NCBI RefSeq assembly: GCF_037203765.1
Contig: NZ_JBBCAS010000004.1
Coordinates: forward strand, 266,313 to 330,312
DNA: 64,000 nt
Direction of reading: 5' to 3'
From: Sediminicola sp037203765
GTDB lineage: Bacteria; Bacteroidota; Bacteroidia; Flavobacteriales; Flavobacteriaceae
Every line of letters starts with the position of its first letter. Within the stretch, counting starts at the first letter, position 1. The translations under genes and the position numbers were made by a program. Below the pieces are notes generated by a model. The model saw only the letters and a list, made by a program, of their open reading frames with translations. It did no database searches and was not told the origin of the DNA. Below are positions 1 to 9,022 of this stretch, in pieces.

Positions 1-1270
1 TCCTTTGAAATCGCTTATTGGCTATTTTTGCTTTCAGTACGTAATTGTTCCGCTCCGTGATATCACAAATGGCACCTACCATACGGACGGCCTTTCCATT
101 GGCATTGCGGATGATAAAGGCCTTATCGTTCACAATAACGAAATTGCCGTCTGCCTTTTTGAAGCGGTATTCCTCTTCCCAGGTTTCATGGTCCTCCTCC
201 AAAGATTTTTCAAAGCTGGCCTCTACCCGCACCCTATCTTCAGGGTGTATATTTTCTGCCCAAAGGGTCAAACCGGCCTTGGCATACTCATCGGGCTTGT
301 GCCCATAGGTCTCAAAGAATATATCGTTCCAGTGCAGGGTCTCTTTGACCAGGTCCAGATCCCAGATGGCATCCGAGGTGGCCTTGGACAGGTAGGTCAA
401 TCGTTGCATGGCCTCTTCCAGTTTGGTGTAATCCTGTTTCTGCTGGGTAATATCCTCAATGGTACCCACCATTTCCACTACAATACCTTCTTTATCGCGG
501 ATGAGCGTATTGCTTGCTACCAAAAACCATTTCCAGGAGCCGTCCTTGTGTTTGATCCTATAGGCAACCTCATAATGGTCAATATGACCCTTTAAATAGT
601 CCTTCCAATTGTCTTTTAGCCCCTCCAAATCTCCAGCGTGTATCATGGATTCCCATTTCTCCATGGTCAATGGCTGTAATTCTGTTTCAGAATAGCCCAA
701 TAATTGTGCCCATTTTGGATCAAAATAAAGGACCTGTTTTTTCAGGTTACAGGTCCACAGGCTCAATTTGGAATTCATGACAATATTACGGTTCACTTTC
801 TTCTGCATGGCGAGCTCCTCCTGCACCAACTGCAATTTCTTTTCGGACTCCTGAGCCTCAAGGGTAGTGGATATTTGGGAAGCCACGGTCAACAAGGCCT
901 TTTCCTGCTCGGCAGTCAACTGAAAGGTTTGGGCATAGAATAGGTGCAGCACCCCAAGGGCCACCCCCTCCCGGGTCTTTATGGGACAACCGACATGACC
1001 TGAAATTGCCTTATGATCAGCATCCAATACCAGTGGTTCAAGACCTACTTTTTTAAGACAAAAAATGATATCCAAGGAATTGGACGAACTAAGGGTTTGG
1101 GCCACCAAGTTGCCCAAGGTCTTTTGATCCTCTCGACGGATTAGGGAACCAAGGGAGCAACTGATCTTCCCGTCTCCATCTAGGTGCGAGAAACCTACCG
1201 CAGATGCCCCACCAATCAACTTGGCCAGATCGAGCATGGGTGCTATGGTATCCAAGGAGTTATTTTCCAC
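1..1270 (-). CDS. GAF-PAS-PAS sensor protein, 3' end outside window
   Basis: Reading leftward from about 1270, an open frame continues through base 1, so only the N-terminal 423 residues are visible. The first ~150 residues look like a GAF domain (LAKLIGGASAVGF, then CPIKTREGVALGVLHLF). A coiled linker (LEAQESEKKLQLVQEELAMQKK) leads to a PAS domain with a PAC end (EMVGTIEDITQQK), and a second PAS-PAC follows (MVGAICDITERN). This order is typical of sensor histidine kinases or diguanylate-type signalling proteins, whose catalytic part would lie beyond the left edge. The frame is closed upstream by a stop at 1283-1285. The first start is GTG at 1270; ATG at 1237 is the alternative. It was found by translating the reverse strand; plus-strand frames here are antisense shadows. 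Output domain unknown. Confidence 0.8.
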   Translation of the reverse strand, partial: MENNSLDTIAPMLDLAKLIGGASAVGFSHLDGDGKISCSLGSLIRREDQKTLGNLVAQTLSSSNSLDIIFCLKKVGLEPLVLDADHKAISGHVGCPIKTREGVALGVLHLFYAQTFQLTAEQEKALLTVASQISTTLEAQESEKKLQLVQEELAMQKKVNRNIVMNSKLSLWTCNLKKQVLYFDPKWAQLLGYSETELQPLTMEKWESMIHAGDLEGLKDNWKDYLKGHIDHYEVAYRIKHKDGSWKWFLVASNTLIRDKEGIVVEMVGTIEDITQQKQDYTKLEEAMQRLTYLSKATSDAIWDLDLVKETLHWNDIFFETYGHKPDEYAKAGLTLWAENIHPEDRVRVEASFEKSLEEDHETWEEEYRFKKADGNFVIVNDKAFIIRNANGKAVRMVGAICDITERNNYVLKAKIANKRFQR

Positions 1271-1635
1271 TTGTGGTGACGGTTATTTGGGAATTAAAAA
1301 AAATGGTCTTTTTCATGGCCTCTTATCATTTATTACTAGGGTACTCTTTCTAATCCACTGACCTTCAGTTTACTAATACAATCATCTATAGACCTTAAAA
1401 AAAGGTCCTATATTAACAAGATGTTAGAACTCATAAGTAAGAAAAATATTATAACATATTCAAGATTTGTAGGGCAAAATTAAGGTTTATTTCCAATGGG
1501 TATGTACACAAAAGAAGTTTTTAAGCCGAAACGAATGAGCCTTAATGACAACAGTTCCCATACCATACCCCATTATAGCAACTACCCAAGAACCATAGGA
1601 ATACCACTGCCTTCATTTTTGAAAATATGTGTGGC
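1271..1635. other. Intergenic stretch, no gene seen
   Basis: This AT-rich stretch lies between the leftward sensor gene and the oxidoreductase fragment. No frame with recognisable protein features, no tRNA and no clear repeat is visible. It should hold the sensor's promoter near 1280-1330. Confidence 0.4.
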
Positions 1636-1673
1636 AAAAAAAAAAGATGTAACTCAGCAAGTTTCATCTTTTT
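1636..1673 (-). terminator. Rho-independent terminator-like hairpin
   Basis: AAAAAGATG (1641-1649) pairs with CATCTTTTT (1665-1673) across a 15-base loop. On the minus strand it is followed by a run of T (1636-1640). It sits 22 bp past the stop of the leftward oxidoreductase fragment, so it is probably that lost gene's terminator. Confidence 0.5.
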
Positions 1674-1694
1674 GTATTGGAAAGGGGAAGTTTG

Positions 1695-1967
1695 TTAATC
1701 GTTCTTGCCCTTCATCATTTTGTTCCAATAGAGATATGGCAACCCATATTTCTTTAGCATCCACAATCCCCAATGCTCTTTGGCACTATTTAAAACAAGC
1801 ATTTGCTTTAATTTGGGGTCAGGGGTAAAGGTATTTTCATAATCCAACTCTGCCAACACCATTTTACCATAATCGGTCACAAGCGGACAGGAGGAATAGC
1901 CATTATATGCTTTTGTCCCAATTGTGTTCTGTTTGATCAACATATCTAAATTCTTGAGATGGCCCAC
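1695..1967 (-). pseudogene. C-terminal remnant of sulfide:quinone oxidoreductase-type FAD enzyme
   Basis: The 90-residue frame carries the tail typical of type II NADH dehydrogenase-like sulfide:quinone oxidoreductases: KAYNGYSSCPLVTDYGKMVLAE, then LWMLKKYGLPYLYWNKMMKGK. Complete family members are about 400-430 residues. The FAD-binding GxGxxG and the redox cysteine region should lie upstream, but the ~200 bp to the right (1968-2166) contains no continuation in any frame that I can see. The segment starts abruptly at about the YNGY block, so it reads as a decayed gene fragment. SQR makes persulfide that is oxidised by persulfide dioxygenase, and a dioxygenase-rhodanese fusion lies at 12.2 kb; any functional link is inference. 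Assignment of family is fairly sure, pseudogene status likely. Confidence 0.7.
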
Positions 1968-2166
1968 TACTATGCTTTATCCTTTACTGAACCATGGTTG
2001 CTGTGTTACTTTAAAATCTGGCTCACACCCTAGGTCTCATACTAGATAGCCTTCTTTACCGTTATACTGTCTTATGTAATTGATGTAGTTCATCGAAAAA
2101 AAGTAGGGTAAAACCATAGTCAGTTGTTTTACCATACATAAACCCAAATATTTAATAATTACTACT

Positions 2167-2928
2167 ATGAAACAATTGAATCAAATGCTTGGACTTGCAC
2201 TGCTCAGTGCATTTACATTAATCTCCTGCTCCAAGGAAGAATCCGCTTCGGATTCGGGGAAACTGGCGCTAAGCGCAAAAAGCACCACTTCGGCAACATC
2301 ATCTTCCAAACAAGGGACCACCTCCAAGAGCGTGGCGGAAGGGATTGAAATCACCGACTTCGTCATCAACCTGGTGGAATTTGAACTGGAAATAGATGTG
2401 GAAGAATTTGAAATGGAAGGGGATCAGAACGAAGATTGGGATGACGACGGTTACTTCGATTTTGAAGATGAGATAGAGTTGGAAGGCCCCTTTACCCTTG
2501 ACCTGATGGCGGGACAGATCAGCTTTCTGAATGTGACCGTTCCCAACGGCCGCTATGAGGAAGTGGAGTTCAAGATCAACAAAAGCAAGGATGTGAACAG
2601 TGAGATCTTTGACAAATCCGTACTGATCAAAGGCTTCGTAAACGATGTTCCCTTTGTCTTCTGGCATGATTTCATGGACGAGATAGAGATCGATTTTGAA
2701 GATCCTACAGTGGATGTTACCATTTCCAATAACACCGAGAACTTGGTGATCGATTTTAACCTCTCCCTTTTGTTCAATTCCGTTAACGGGGTAGACCTCA
2801 GTGGGGCAATGGATGGCAACAACGATGGCCTTATAGAGATATCGCCACGCGATACAGACGGCAACAACGATCTGGCACAATCCATTCGAAACAAAATGAA
2901 GGATATCATTGACTTGTTGGAAGATTAA
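2167..2928 (+). CDS. Acidic DUF4382-like lipoprotein
   Basis: A 253-residue protein with a lipoprotein signal (hydrophobic stretch ending in TLISCSKEE, Cys about residue 21), followed by a Ser/Thr-rich linker (residues ~30-57) and a very acidic domain (EFELEIDVEEFEMEG, DWDDDGYFDFEDE). The block GPFTLDLMAG...VPNGRYEEVEFKI resembles the first strands of DUF4382 lipoproteins, which fold as a beta sandwich on the cell surface or in the periplasm. No catalytic motif is visible. A calcium-binding role is possible from the Asp-rich loops (DGNNDGLIEISPRDTDGNND) but not shown. A strong terminator follows 25 bp after the stop, so the gene is probably monocistronic. The start ATG at 2167 directly precedes the signal peptide. 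Confidence 0.75.
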   Translation: MKQLNQMLGLALLSAFTLISCSKEESASDSGKLALSAKSTTSATSSSKQGTTSKSVAEGIEITDFVINLVEFELEIDVEEFEMEGDQNEDWDDDGYFDFEDEIELEGPFTLDLMAGQISFLNVTVPNGRYEEVEFKINKSKDVNSEIFDKSVLIKGFVNDVPFVFWHDFMDEIEIDFEDPTVDVTISNNTENLVIDFNLSLLFNSVNGVDLSGAMDGNNDGLIEISPRDTDGNNDLAQSIRNKMKDIIDLLED

Positions 2929-2953
2929 CCCAAGAGTATAAAGTAGTATAAAA

Positions 2954-2983
2954 ACCTAGCTTCACTGCTGGGTTTTTTTTTGT
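2954..2983 (+). terminator. Terminator of the acidic lipoprotein gene
   Basis: AACCTAGC (2954-2961) pairs with GCTGGGTT (2968-2975, with wobble) around a 6-base loop, followed by a run of eight or more T. This is a textbook intrinsic terminator. Confidence 0.8.
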
Positions 2984-3009
2984 CAAAAAAATCAAACCAT
3001 ACCTCCAAA

Positions 3010-3056
3010 AAAACACAAAAAAAGCCTCTCGTCTCCGAAAGGCTTTTGTGTTTTTT
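3010..3056. terminator. Bidirectional terminator hairpin
   Basis: AAAGCCT (3021-3027) pairs with AGGCTTT (3040-3046), and the stem can extend outward through ACACAAAA / TTTTGTGT with a small bulge. T-runs or A-runs flank both sides. It lies between converging genes and probably stops the leftward gene ending at 3114. Confidence 0.65.
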
Positions 3057-3113
3057 AATGTGGTGTCATACACCTCTATACCTTTGGCTGCCCTTTTCAG
3101 GGGCTGCCAATAC

Positions 3114-3689
3114 TTAAATTTTTACGCGTTCCTGTTCCATGCTCTGCACCAATCGGGCAACAAACCATTTGGTATTGCTGGCGAACTGTGCTATTTTTTT
3201 GAAAACAACAGGTAGGTCGTACGGTTGAAAATCGAATCGCAGGATTACCTCCGGTATTTCGATACCACGGATCTCCAGTCCTCCCTCAATCTGAAAATCG
3301 AGAAACTCAAAACGCGACGTAGGTTTTACGCTCTTGTTACTAAGAACAAAACTGTTACCGGTTTTGGCCAAATAGAACCTAAAGGCGGTATATTCCCCAG
3401 CCGGCAACTGCAACATACTTTTCGACCTTAAAAAATGTCCCGTATGCAGCCCTTTGATCTGTAGCACCCTTGGTGGGAAATTTTCGATTTTATGTTCCTG
3501 CCCATCTTTATCAATGGCGGAAATACTGCCAATATTAAGGTTCATTTCGGAAATCCCCATTTTGGTAGCCTGGATACTCTGAAGCACCAAATCCTTCTGT
3601 TGCTTTCCTTCGGTTTCCCACTGCCCTAATACATCAAATGAATAGGGAACAGTCTGCCATATTGTTGGATAAAATTTTACTTTCTTCAT
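3114..3689 (-). CDS. Hypothetical protein, beta-rich
   Basis: 191 residues if started at ATG 3689 (MKKVKFYPTIWQ). A longer frame upstream (to 3758) adds only a basic, Cys-containing leader that overlaps the likely promoter, so it was not used. There is no signal peptide. The middle (LQIKGLHTGHFL, then LPAGEYTAFRFYLAKTG) alternates hydrophobic strands and is reminiscent of the AG-x-Y strand pattern of DUF4382 domains, as in the acidic lipoprotein downstream, but the match is too weak to name a family. The C-terminus (FDFQPYDLPVVFKKI...RLVQSMEQERVKI) looks helical. Function unknown. Its terminator is probably the hairpin at 3010-3056. Confidence 0.6.
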   Translation of the reverse strand: MKKVKFYPTIWQTVPYSFDVLGQWETEGKQQKDLVLQSIQATKMGISEMNLNIGSISAIDKDGQEHKIENFPPRVLQIKGLHTGHFLRSKSMLQLPAGEYTAFRFYLAKTGNSFVLSNKSVKPTSRFEFLDFQIEGGLEIRGIEIPEVILRFDFQPYDLPVVFKKIAQFASNTKWFVARLVQSMEQERVKI

Positions 3690-3995
3690 AATTGTATAGT
3701 TTAAAAAATTATACAGGGCAAATGTCCGACAGAAGTGCGGACCAAAACTCCGCTCCATTTGCCATTTTCTATGCTATATTACCTTTTTATGACAATATTA
3801 AGAATCCTTTAAGTTAATATTACACAAAATCAAGGGGTTAGATACAAAAACAACGCCTACCATTCCTAAACATCTTGGGTTCGTTGAACCCTATTTCAGG
3901 GTTAAAACCACGCTTTTATTTTTCCTTTCAAAAATTATATTTTAGTTTTGCCTAAATTTATTATTAGACATATAAATGAAATTGATTTAGGACGT
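3690..3995. other. Divergent intergenic region
   Basis: About 300 bp between a leftward hypothetical gene and the rightward TonB receptor gene. It should contain both promoters. No riboswitch fold, direct repeat or operator stands out by eye. Confidence 0.4.
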
Positions 3996-6296
3996 ATGAA
4001 GTATCTTTTTTATATTTTCGTTATAATGACCACTTTTGTGGGTGCACAAGACCAGAAAGCGACGGTTTCCGGAAAGGTTACCTCCCAAGGCAAACCCATT
4101 CCCTATGCCAGTATCTATGTCAAGGGAGGGACACAGGGCAGCAGCACCAATGAGGAAGGCCGGTTTCAGATGACCGTACCCTCGGGCAAAATTTCCCTGG
4201 TGGCCCAATCACAGGGCTACAGGACAGCGACCAGGACCGTTACCCTAATAGCGGGGGAAAACACCGTGATTGATTATGACCTTTCCGAAATAGATGAAAC
4301 TTTGGACGAGGTGGTGGTTACCGGCACACGTACCGAAAAGCGGAGAACGGATTCGCCCGTGATCGTAAACCTGATCAATAGTGAGACCCTGCAACAGGTA
4401 ACAGCAACGGATCTTTCCGAAGGCCTGCGTTTTCAGCCCGGTCTGCGGGTAGAGGTAGATTGCCAGACCTGCAACTACAGTCAAATACGCATGAACGGCC
4501 TACAGGGCGGCTATTCTCAGATCCTCATCAACGGTAGGCCTATTTTCAGTCCCCTTACCGGACTCTATGGTCTGGAACAGATTCCGGTGAACATGATAGA
4601 ACGCATCGAGGTGGTCCGTGGTGGCGTATCGGCCCTTTATGGCTCCAGTGCCATTGGGGGTACGGTAAATGTAATCACCAAGATTCCCAAACAAAATGGG
4701 TACAGCATTGGGTATTCGTACCAAAATATCAATGGAGGTGCAGACCAGAACCTGATCAACGGAAATGCCACCATCATTAACGATGCCGCCAATGCGGGCG
4801 CCAATTTTTTCCTGAGCAACAGAACGAGGTCTACCTATGATGCCAATGGGGACAACTTCTCCGAACTCCCCGAGCTCAAGGACAATTCCTTTGGAATGAA
4901 CGCCTTTTATCTGCCCACGGAAAATTCCAAACTGGAAGCCAGTATCAGCAGCCTCTATGAATACCGTTATGGGGGTGAGATGGTGGAAAAACCTGCCTTC
5001 TTAACACAACAAAGTGAGGAGCGGGACCACCACGTACTGATGGGAAGCCTGGATTACCAGATCAATTTTGACAATAGCTCCCTGATCCTGTATTACGGGG
5101 GACAGCGCACCGATCGCGACCACTATACCGGTATTGTTCCAGATGATGAATCCGAAAGACAGGAATTTATTGCCAATCCGCCCTACGGCACTTCAGAGGT
5201 CACCACCCACCAAGGGGGTGTTCAGTACAACCAAAAGTTCAACAACTTTCTTGGAGGTACCACCGTGCTCACTGGGGGTACTGAATATATCTATGACGAT
5301 GTTATGGACAACATAGCATCCTACAATTACCTGATTGACCAAACGACCAAAAATCTGGGGATTTTTGTTCAGAACGATTGGGAGCTTACCAAAAGCCTGA
5401 ATTTTCTCTCGGGCTTCCGTATAGACAACCATAATCTGGTGGACAAGGCCATTTTCAGTCCACGTCTGTCCCTACTTTACAAATTGCAGGAGACTACCCA
5501 GTTCAGACTCGGATGGGGAACCGGTTTTAGGGCACCCCAAGCCTTTGATACGGACCTGCACATTGCCTTTGCTGGAGGTGGGGTGTCCAGGATCTCGCTA
5601 GCTGATGACCTGGTAGAGGAACGCTCCAACAGCTATACCGCTTCCATGAACTACGACAAAGCCAGTGAGCATTTTATTGGCGGGTTTACCATAGAGGGCT
5701 TTTATACCCATTTGGACGATGCCTTCTACCAATTTCCATTGGGAGAGGACGAATTTGGGGAACGGTTCGAAAAAAGGAACGGCAGCGGTGCCACCGTAAA
5801 AGGCGTCACGCTGGAGGCACGGGCCAATTTTGATTATGTGGTGGAGGTGGAGGCCGGTTTTACGCTCCAATCGAGCTTGTTCGATGATCCGGTAGAAAAT
5901 ATCGAAGGGCTTCCTACCAAAAGGGAATTTCTGAGGACGCCCAACGATTACGGCTATGCCACGCTATCCTATACCCCTACCAAAAAATTTAGCGCTAGTG
6001 CTAATTTGATCTATACTGGACAGATGGATATTACCCACTTTGGGGGGGAAGGCACCGGACAGACCGTAGATGAATACAAGGTTACCCCTACCTTTGCAGA
6101 ACTGAGTTTACGTGCGGGCTACACTATAGACCTGCCAAAATTAAGTACGGCACTGGAACTGTTCGGAGGGGTAAAGAATATCACCAATAGCTACCAGGAC
6201 GATTTTGATACGGGCAAAAACAGGGATAGCAATTATATCTATGGGCCTGCGGCACCACGAACCGTTTTTGTTGGACTAAAAATAAATTCATTGTAG
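3996..6296 (+). CDS. TonB-dependent outer-membrane receptor with CarboxypepD-like domain
   Basis: A 766-residue receptor. The start was set at ATG 3996, because MKYLFYIFVIMTTFVGAQ is a clean signal peptide; an upstream ATG (3948) would add 16 polar residues before it. After the signal comes a carboxypeptidase-D regulatory-like domain (KATVSGKVTSQGKPIPYASIYV, ~residues 22-100), a TonB box-like DEVVVTGTRTEKR, and the plug (ILINGRPIFSPLTGLYGLEQ, IERIEVVRGGVSALYGSSAIGGTVNVIT). The 22-strand barrel ends in VFVGLKINSL, with the terminal hydrophobic pattern needed for Bam assembly. The plug contains a CQTCNYSQIRMNG loop with two cysteines, a hallmark of one Bacteroidota receptor subgroup. Substrate unknown; metal or heme-type ligands are plausible. 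The thioredoxin gene begins 3 bp after the stop, so the two are co-transcribed. Confidence 0.9.
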   Translation: MKYLFYIFVIMTTFVGAQDQKATVSGKVTSQGKPIPYASIYVKGGTQGSSTNEEGRFQMTVPSGKISLVAQSQGYRTATRTVTLIAGENTVIDYDLSEIDETLDEVVVTGTRTEKRRTDSPVIVNLINSETLQQVTATDLSEGLRFQPGLRVEVDCQTCNYSQIRMNGLQGGYSQILINGRPIFSPLTGLYGLEQIPVNMIERIEVVRGGVSALYGSSAIGGTVNVITKIPKQNGYSIGYSYQNINGGADQNLINGNATIINDAANAGANFFLSNRTRSTYDANGDNFSELPELKDNSFGMNAFYLPTENSKLEASISSLYEYRYGGEMVEKPAFLTQQSEERDHHVLMGSLDYQINFDNSSLILYYGGQRTDRDHYTGIVPDDESERQEFIANPPYGTSEVTTHQGGVQYNQKFNNFLGGTTVLTGGTEYIYDDVMDNIASYNYLIDQTTKNLGIFVQNDWELTKSLNFLSGFRIDNHNLVDKAIFSPRLSLLYKLQETTQFRLGWGTGFRAPQAFDTDLHIAFAGGGVSRISLADDLVEERSNSYTASMNYDKASEHFIGGFTIEGFYTHLDDAFYQFPLGEDEFGERFEKRNGSGATVKGVTLEARANFDYVVEVEAGFTLQSSLFDDPVENIEGLPTKREFLRTPNDYGYATLSYTPTKKFSASANLIYTGQMDITHFGGEGTGQTVDEYKVTPTFAELSLRAGYTIDLPKLSTALELFGGVKNITNSYQDDFDTGKNRDSNYIYGPAAPRTVFVGLKINSL

Positions 6297-6298
6297 GG

Positions 6299-6778
6299 AT
6301 GAAAATCATAGGGATCTTCATAATATATGTTTCTGTATTGATGCTGGCCAGCCCCGCCCTTTCCCAGTCGGGCAACAAGGTGCAATGGCTCGATTTCCAC
6401 CAATTGGAAGATTCCCTAAAAACGAGCCCCAAAAAGGTGTTCATCGATTTTTATGCCGATTGGTGCGGCCCCTGTGTAAAGATGCAAAAAGAGGTTTTTA
6501 CGGATCAAAAAATTATTACCATCCTGAACAAGGAATACTATGCCGTAAAAATGAATGTAGAAAGTAGGGATACCATTAGATTCGGTAACCAGGTTTTCGT
6601 CAACGAACGGATCAACAAGAGAAATCCGGTACATCAGATCCCCTTGTTGATGGCCCGGCAAAAGAACAAGCCCTTCTCCCTTCCGGCACTGGTCTTTATG
6701 GATGAGAACTTTGAGGCCAAAGCCCGTTATTTTCAATATCTGAATGTGGAACAGCTCTACGAAATTCTGTCGCAATAA
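6299..6778 (+). CDS. Periplasmic thioredoxin-fold protein
   Basis: 159 residues with an N-terminal signal peptide (IGIFIIYVSVLMLASPALSQ) and a thioredoxin domain. The redox motif WCGPC lies at residues 55-59 in the usual context FIDFYADWCGPCVKMQKEVF, and the cis-Pro loop is probably SLPALVFMD. It should work as a thiol:disulfide oxidoreductase in the periplasm. It starts 3 bp after the receptor stop, so the pair is an operon. The receptor's plug has a CxxC-like loop, so reducing or forming that disulfide is an attractive role, but this is inference. A 210-bp gap with no clear terminator follows. Confidence 0.88.
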   Translation: MKIIGIFIIYVSVLMLASPALSQSGNKVQWLDFHQLEDSLKTSPKKVFIDFYADWCGPCVKMQKEVFTDQKIITILNKEYYAVKMNVESRDTIRFGNQVFVNERINKRNPVHQIPLLMARQKNKPFSLPALVFMDENFEAKARYFQYLNVEQLYEILSQ

Positions 6779-6989
6779 ACAGAGTTGACCCTTCCTGTAC
6801 CATACCGGACCAAAAGCCCAATCCATTTATAGCCTTTTTGGATCGGTTTACCCTGATTTTCCATCTGTTTGTATCGCATAGGCTACCAATGGCACAAATT
6901 TACCCCCATAAGAGTTATCGGTCGCCGTCCGCCTCTCTTTATGGCGTATCTTAGTAGATGACAATCAGCCTATTGGCCACGCAACCCCC

Positions 6990-7976
6990 TTGGATATGAA
7001 CACCATTTTTTTCAAGAAACTCCTTGGTGGCCTGGTCTTGCTTGGCACCACCTTTTTTATAGTGCCCAAAACCGGGGTCAAGGAAGGCAGCATCACCAAT
7101 CTCTACGATGCTTTTGGGAAAAATCCCACGTTGACCAAAGACTTCGGATTTTCCTGTATCACCCGCTATGGGGGCAAGACCATCCTTTTCGATTCCGGCA
7201 GCAATGCCGATATTTTTAAGTCCAACACCACCAATTTGGGGATCAATTTGGCACAGGTGGATATTGTAGTGGTCTCCCACGGGCATTTTGACCACCTCAA
7301 CGGTTTGGATTATCTGCTCCATGTAAACCCCAAGGTAAAAATCTATTTCCCTTTTGATATTTTTTGGGGTGCTCCCGTACCTTTTGATGCTACGGGGCAG
7401 GAGCCATCCGTAACCGATTCCTTGCCCCGACACATGCAGTATTTTGATGGGGAAAGTACCAAATTCACTGTGGCACAGAGCGGACGGTTTTGGAATGCCG
7501 ATATAGCGTTTGTAAAGTCTACCCAAGAAATTTTGCCCGGCCTCACCTTGGTTGCCACCACCTCTCCCTATATGGGCTATTTTTCCTGCTACCCCGGCAA
7601 AAGCTTTGTAGAGGGGCAGTTTGACACCCATAAGGACGATTGCAAACAGACGGGCCTACCAGAGCTTTCATTATCTATGAGTACGGACAAGGGTGAAGTA
7701 CTGCTGGTGGGCTGCTCCCATTCCGGAGTGGAACATATCATAGCCGAAACCAAAAAACAGACCAACAACAAGATCGATCTGGTATATGGGGGTTTCCATT
7801 TGCTTCCCTTTGATAGAATGCAAACGACCCTTTTGGTAGATAAAATAAAAGACGAGCTGCAAGTACGCCGCGTTGCTCCCGCCCATTGCACGGGACATCT
7901 GGCCTTTAAAATACTGGAGGAGCACTATGGGGCCGACTATATCTACGCCGGCTTGGGCGAAACCATTTCCTATTGA
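6990..7976 (+). CDS. Metallo-beta-lactamase-fold hydrolase, exported
   Basis: 328 residues. An N-terminal hydrophobic segment (LLGGLVLLGTTFFIV) acts as signal peptide or anchor. The catalytic metal motif is SHGHFDH (His97, His99, Asp101, His102), with later ligands in GCSHSG and the PAHCTGH region near the C-terminus. The order and the GFSCITRYGGKTILFDSG start match the COG1237 branch, related to dihydropterin ribofuranosyl-aminobenzene phosphate synthase. The substrate is unknown and exported members are uncharacterised. ATG at 6996 (MNTIFF) is an equally good start. The gene is separated by 210 bp from the thioredoxin gene and may have its own promoter. Confidence 0.85.
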   Translation: MDMNTIFFKKLLGGLVLLGTTFFIVPKTGVKEGSITNLYDAFGKNPTLTKDFGFSCITRYGGKTILFDSGSNADIFKSNTTNLGINLAQVDIVVVSHGHFDHLNGLDYLLHVNPKVKIYFPFDIFWGAPVPFDATGQEPSVTDSLPRHMQYFDGESTKFTVAQSGRFWNADIAFVKSTQEILPGLTLVATTSPYMGYFSCYPGKSFVEGQFDTHKDDCKQTGLPELSLSMSTDKGEVLLVGCSHSGVEHIIAETKKQTNNKIDLVYGGFHLLPFDRMQTTLLVDKIKDELQVRRVAPAHCTGHLAFKILEEHYGADYIYAGLGETISY

Positions 7977-8381
7977 TGAATCCCCAACCATAAAACTACA
8001 TATCAGAAATAAGTGCCCTATTTTTTTGATTCCTATGCCCAAGAGAAGGTGGAGGATATTTAAAGAATACCTGTTTTTCATCAACTGGGGACCGGTGACC
8101 ACTAGCGGGAGAACAGTTTCCATGTAAAAAAAGGATGTCAATGGGGATTGGTAAAATGTGGTGGGTGCCGATAGCTATCGGGAGGACCGATGATTTTGAA
8201 TAGTCCCAATATCAAACGATGAACTGCTACCCAACGGTAAATGCTGTGTTACCTCTGAGCCAGAAAATTCGCAAGACTTACAGCTATACCAATTAGGACG
8301 GAAAATTGAACTAATTTCTACAACCGATCTTGGCATACCTTTGGTAAACAAACCACTATGGATAACAGTTATGGCCCATCA
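7977..8381. other. Intergenic stretch with one palindrome
   Basis: Between the converging hydrolase and lipoprotein genes. The only structure seen is the GATAGCTATC palindrome at 8168-8181. No credible coding frame is visible; the frames present lack start context and run antisense to real genes. Confidence 0.4.
8168..8181. repeat. Palindromic element P (copy 1)
   Basis: CCGATAGCTATCGG, a perfect palindrome. The same GATAGCTATC core with CCC/GGG arms recurs at 18871, 35207, 55677 and 58916, always outside genes or inside broken ones. Confidence 0.75.
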
Positions 8382-8420
8382 TAAAAAAATGCCCCTGACC
8401 AAAAATAGGCCAAGGGCATT
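8382..8420 (-). terminator. Terminator of the metal-uptake operon
   Basis: AATGCCCCTGACC (8388-8400) pairs with GGCCAAGGGCATT (8408-8420), with wobble pairs. On the minus strand it ends in a T-run (8382-8387). It lies 29 bp past the stop of the lipoprotein gene at 8449. Confidence 0.8.
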
Positions 8421-8448
8421 CTTATAAAAAAAGCTGTCCTTACAAGGG

Positions 8449-9006
8449 CTACTCCACGGCAATATTGAATGTAGCGGCAAGATCTGTTTCTCCACCGGCA
8501 TCTGCCAAGGAACCATCATTTGGTTTCTTGGGTTCGTGGCGTAGGGTAAAGGTAAGGGTACCGGAACTTACGGCTCCTGCCGTTAATGTAAATTCCGTTC
8601 CCAAGGGGTTGCCGTTTCCATCAAAGTTTTCGTACGCAGTGCTTACGTCCAGTCCACTACCAACGGTATAAAAAAACTGGTGCTCCGCGCTTTCGCCCTC
8701 TACCTCTTCGGTAATATTCTCTGCTGGGGTTACCGTTTCGTTCAATACGGACAAGCTGCCGTTGTATTGCGTACCGGCCGCTAGATTTCCAGAAACCGTT
8801 ACTTCCGGCGCATTGGGACCGTCCCCATCCAGATCACGGGTCTGTAAGGTTATGGCCGTACCGCCTCCAACCGGGGAAAGGGTTACCGTAAGGGTGGTGA
8901 TCACTTCTTCTTCATTAACGGCTATTGGCGTATCGTCACCATTTGAGCAGCCTGTAAACAAAATACCGGCCAAAAATAGGGCGCTTAAAATTGTCTTCTT
9001 TTTCAT
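8449..9006 (-). CDS. Lipoprotein of TonB receptor operon
   Basis: 185 residues, with lipoprotein signal MKKKTILSALFLAGILFTGCSNG (Cys20 lipidated). The mature part is beta-rich and Gly/Thr/Asp-rich: ITTLTVTLSPVGGGTAITLQTRDLDGDG and a C-terminal SGTLTFTLRHEPKKPNDGSLADAGGETDLAATFNIAV. Proteins of this type are found beside ZnuD-like receptors in Bacteroidota; I know of no assigned activity. The single histidines (HQFF, RHEP) do not make an obvious metal site. The gene starts 17 bp after the receptor stop and a terminator follows, so it is the last gene of the operon. It probably acts as a surface-exposed accessory to the receptor. Confidence 0.75.
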   Translation of the reverse strand: MKKKTILSALFLAGILFTGCSNGDDTPIAVNEEEVITTLTVTLSPVGGGTAITLQTRDLDGDGPNAPEVTVSGNLAAGTQYNGSLSVLNETVTPAENITEEVEGESAEHQFFYTVGSGLDVSTAYENFDGNGNPLGTEFTLTAGAVSSGTLTFTLRHEPKKPNDGSLADAGGETDLAATFNIAVE

Positions 9007-9022
9007 TGTTGTGGTTTTAATA

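Noticed and set aside
1496..1828. 110-residue plus-strand frame
   Set aside because: Overlaps the SQR remnant on the other strand and a hairpin; composition and sequence (Ser/His/Cys-rich) are not protein-like.
3948..3995. Earlier start for the TonB receptor
   Set aside because: It would place 16 polar residues before the signal peptide, which would block export.
7977..8160. Plus-strand continuation of the lactamase-fold gene (7873-8127 frame)
   Set aside because: It is out of frame with the real gene and Pro/Arg-rich; no domain.
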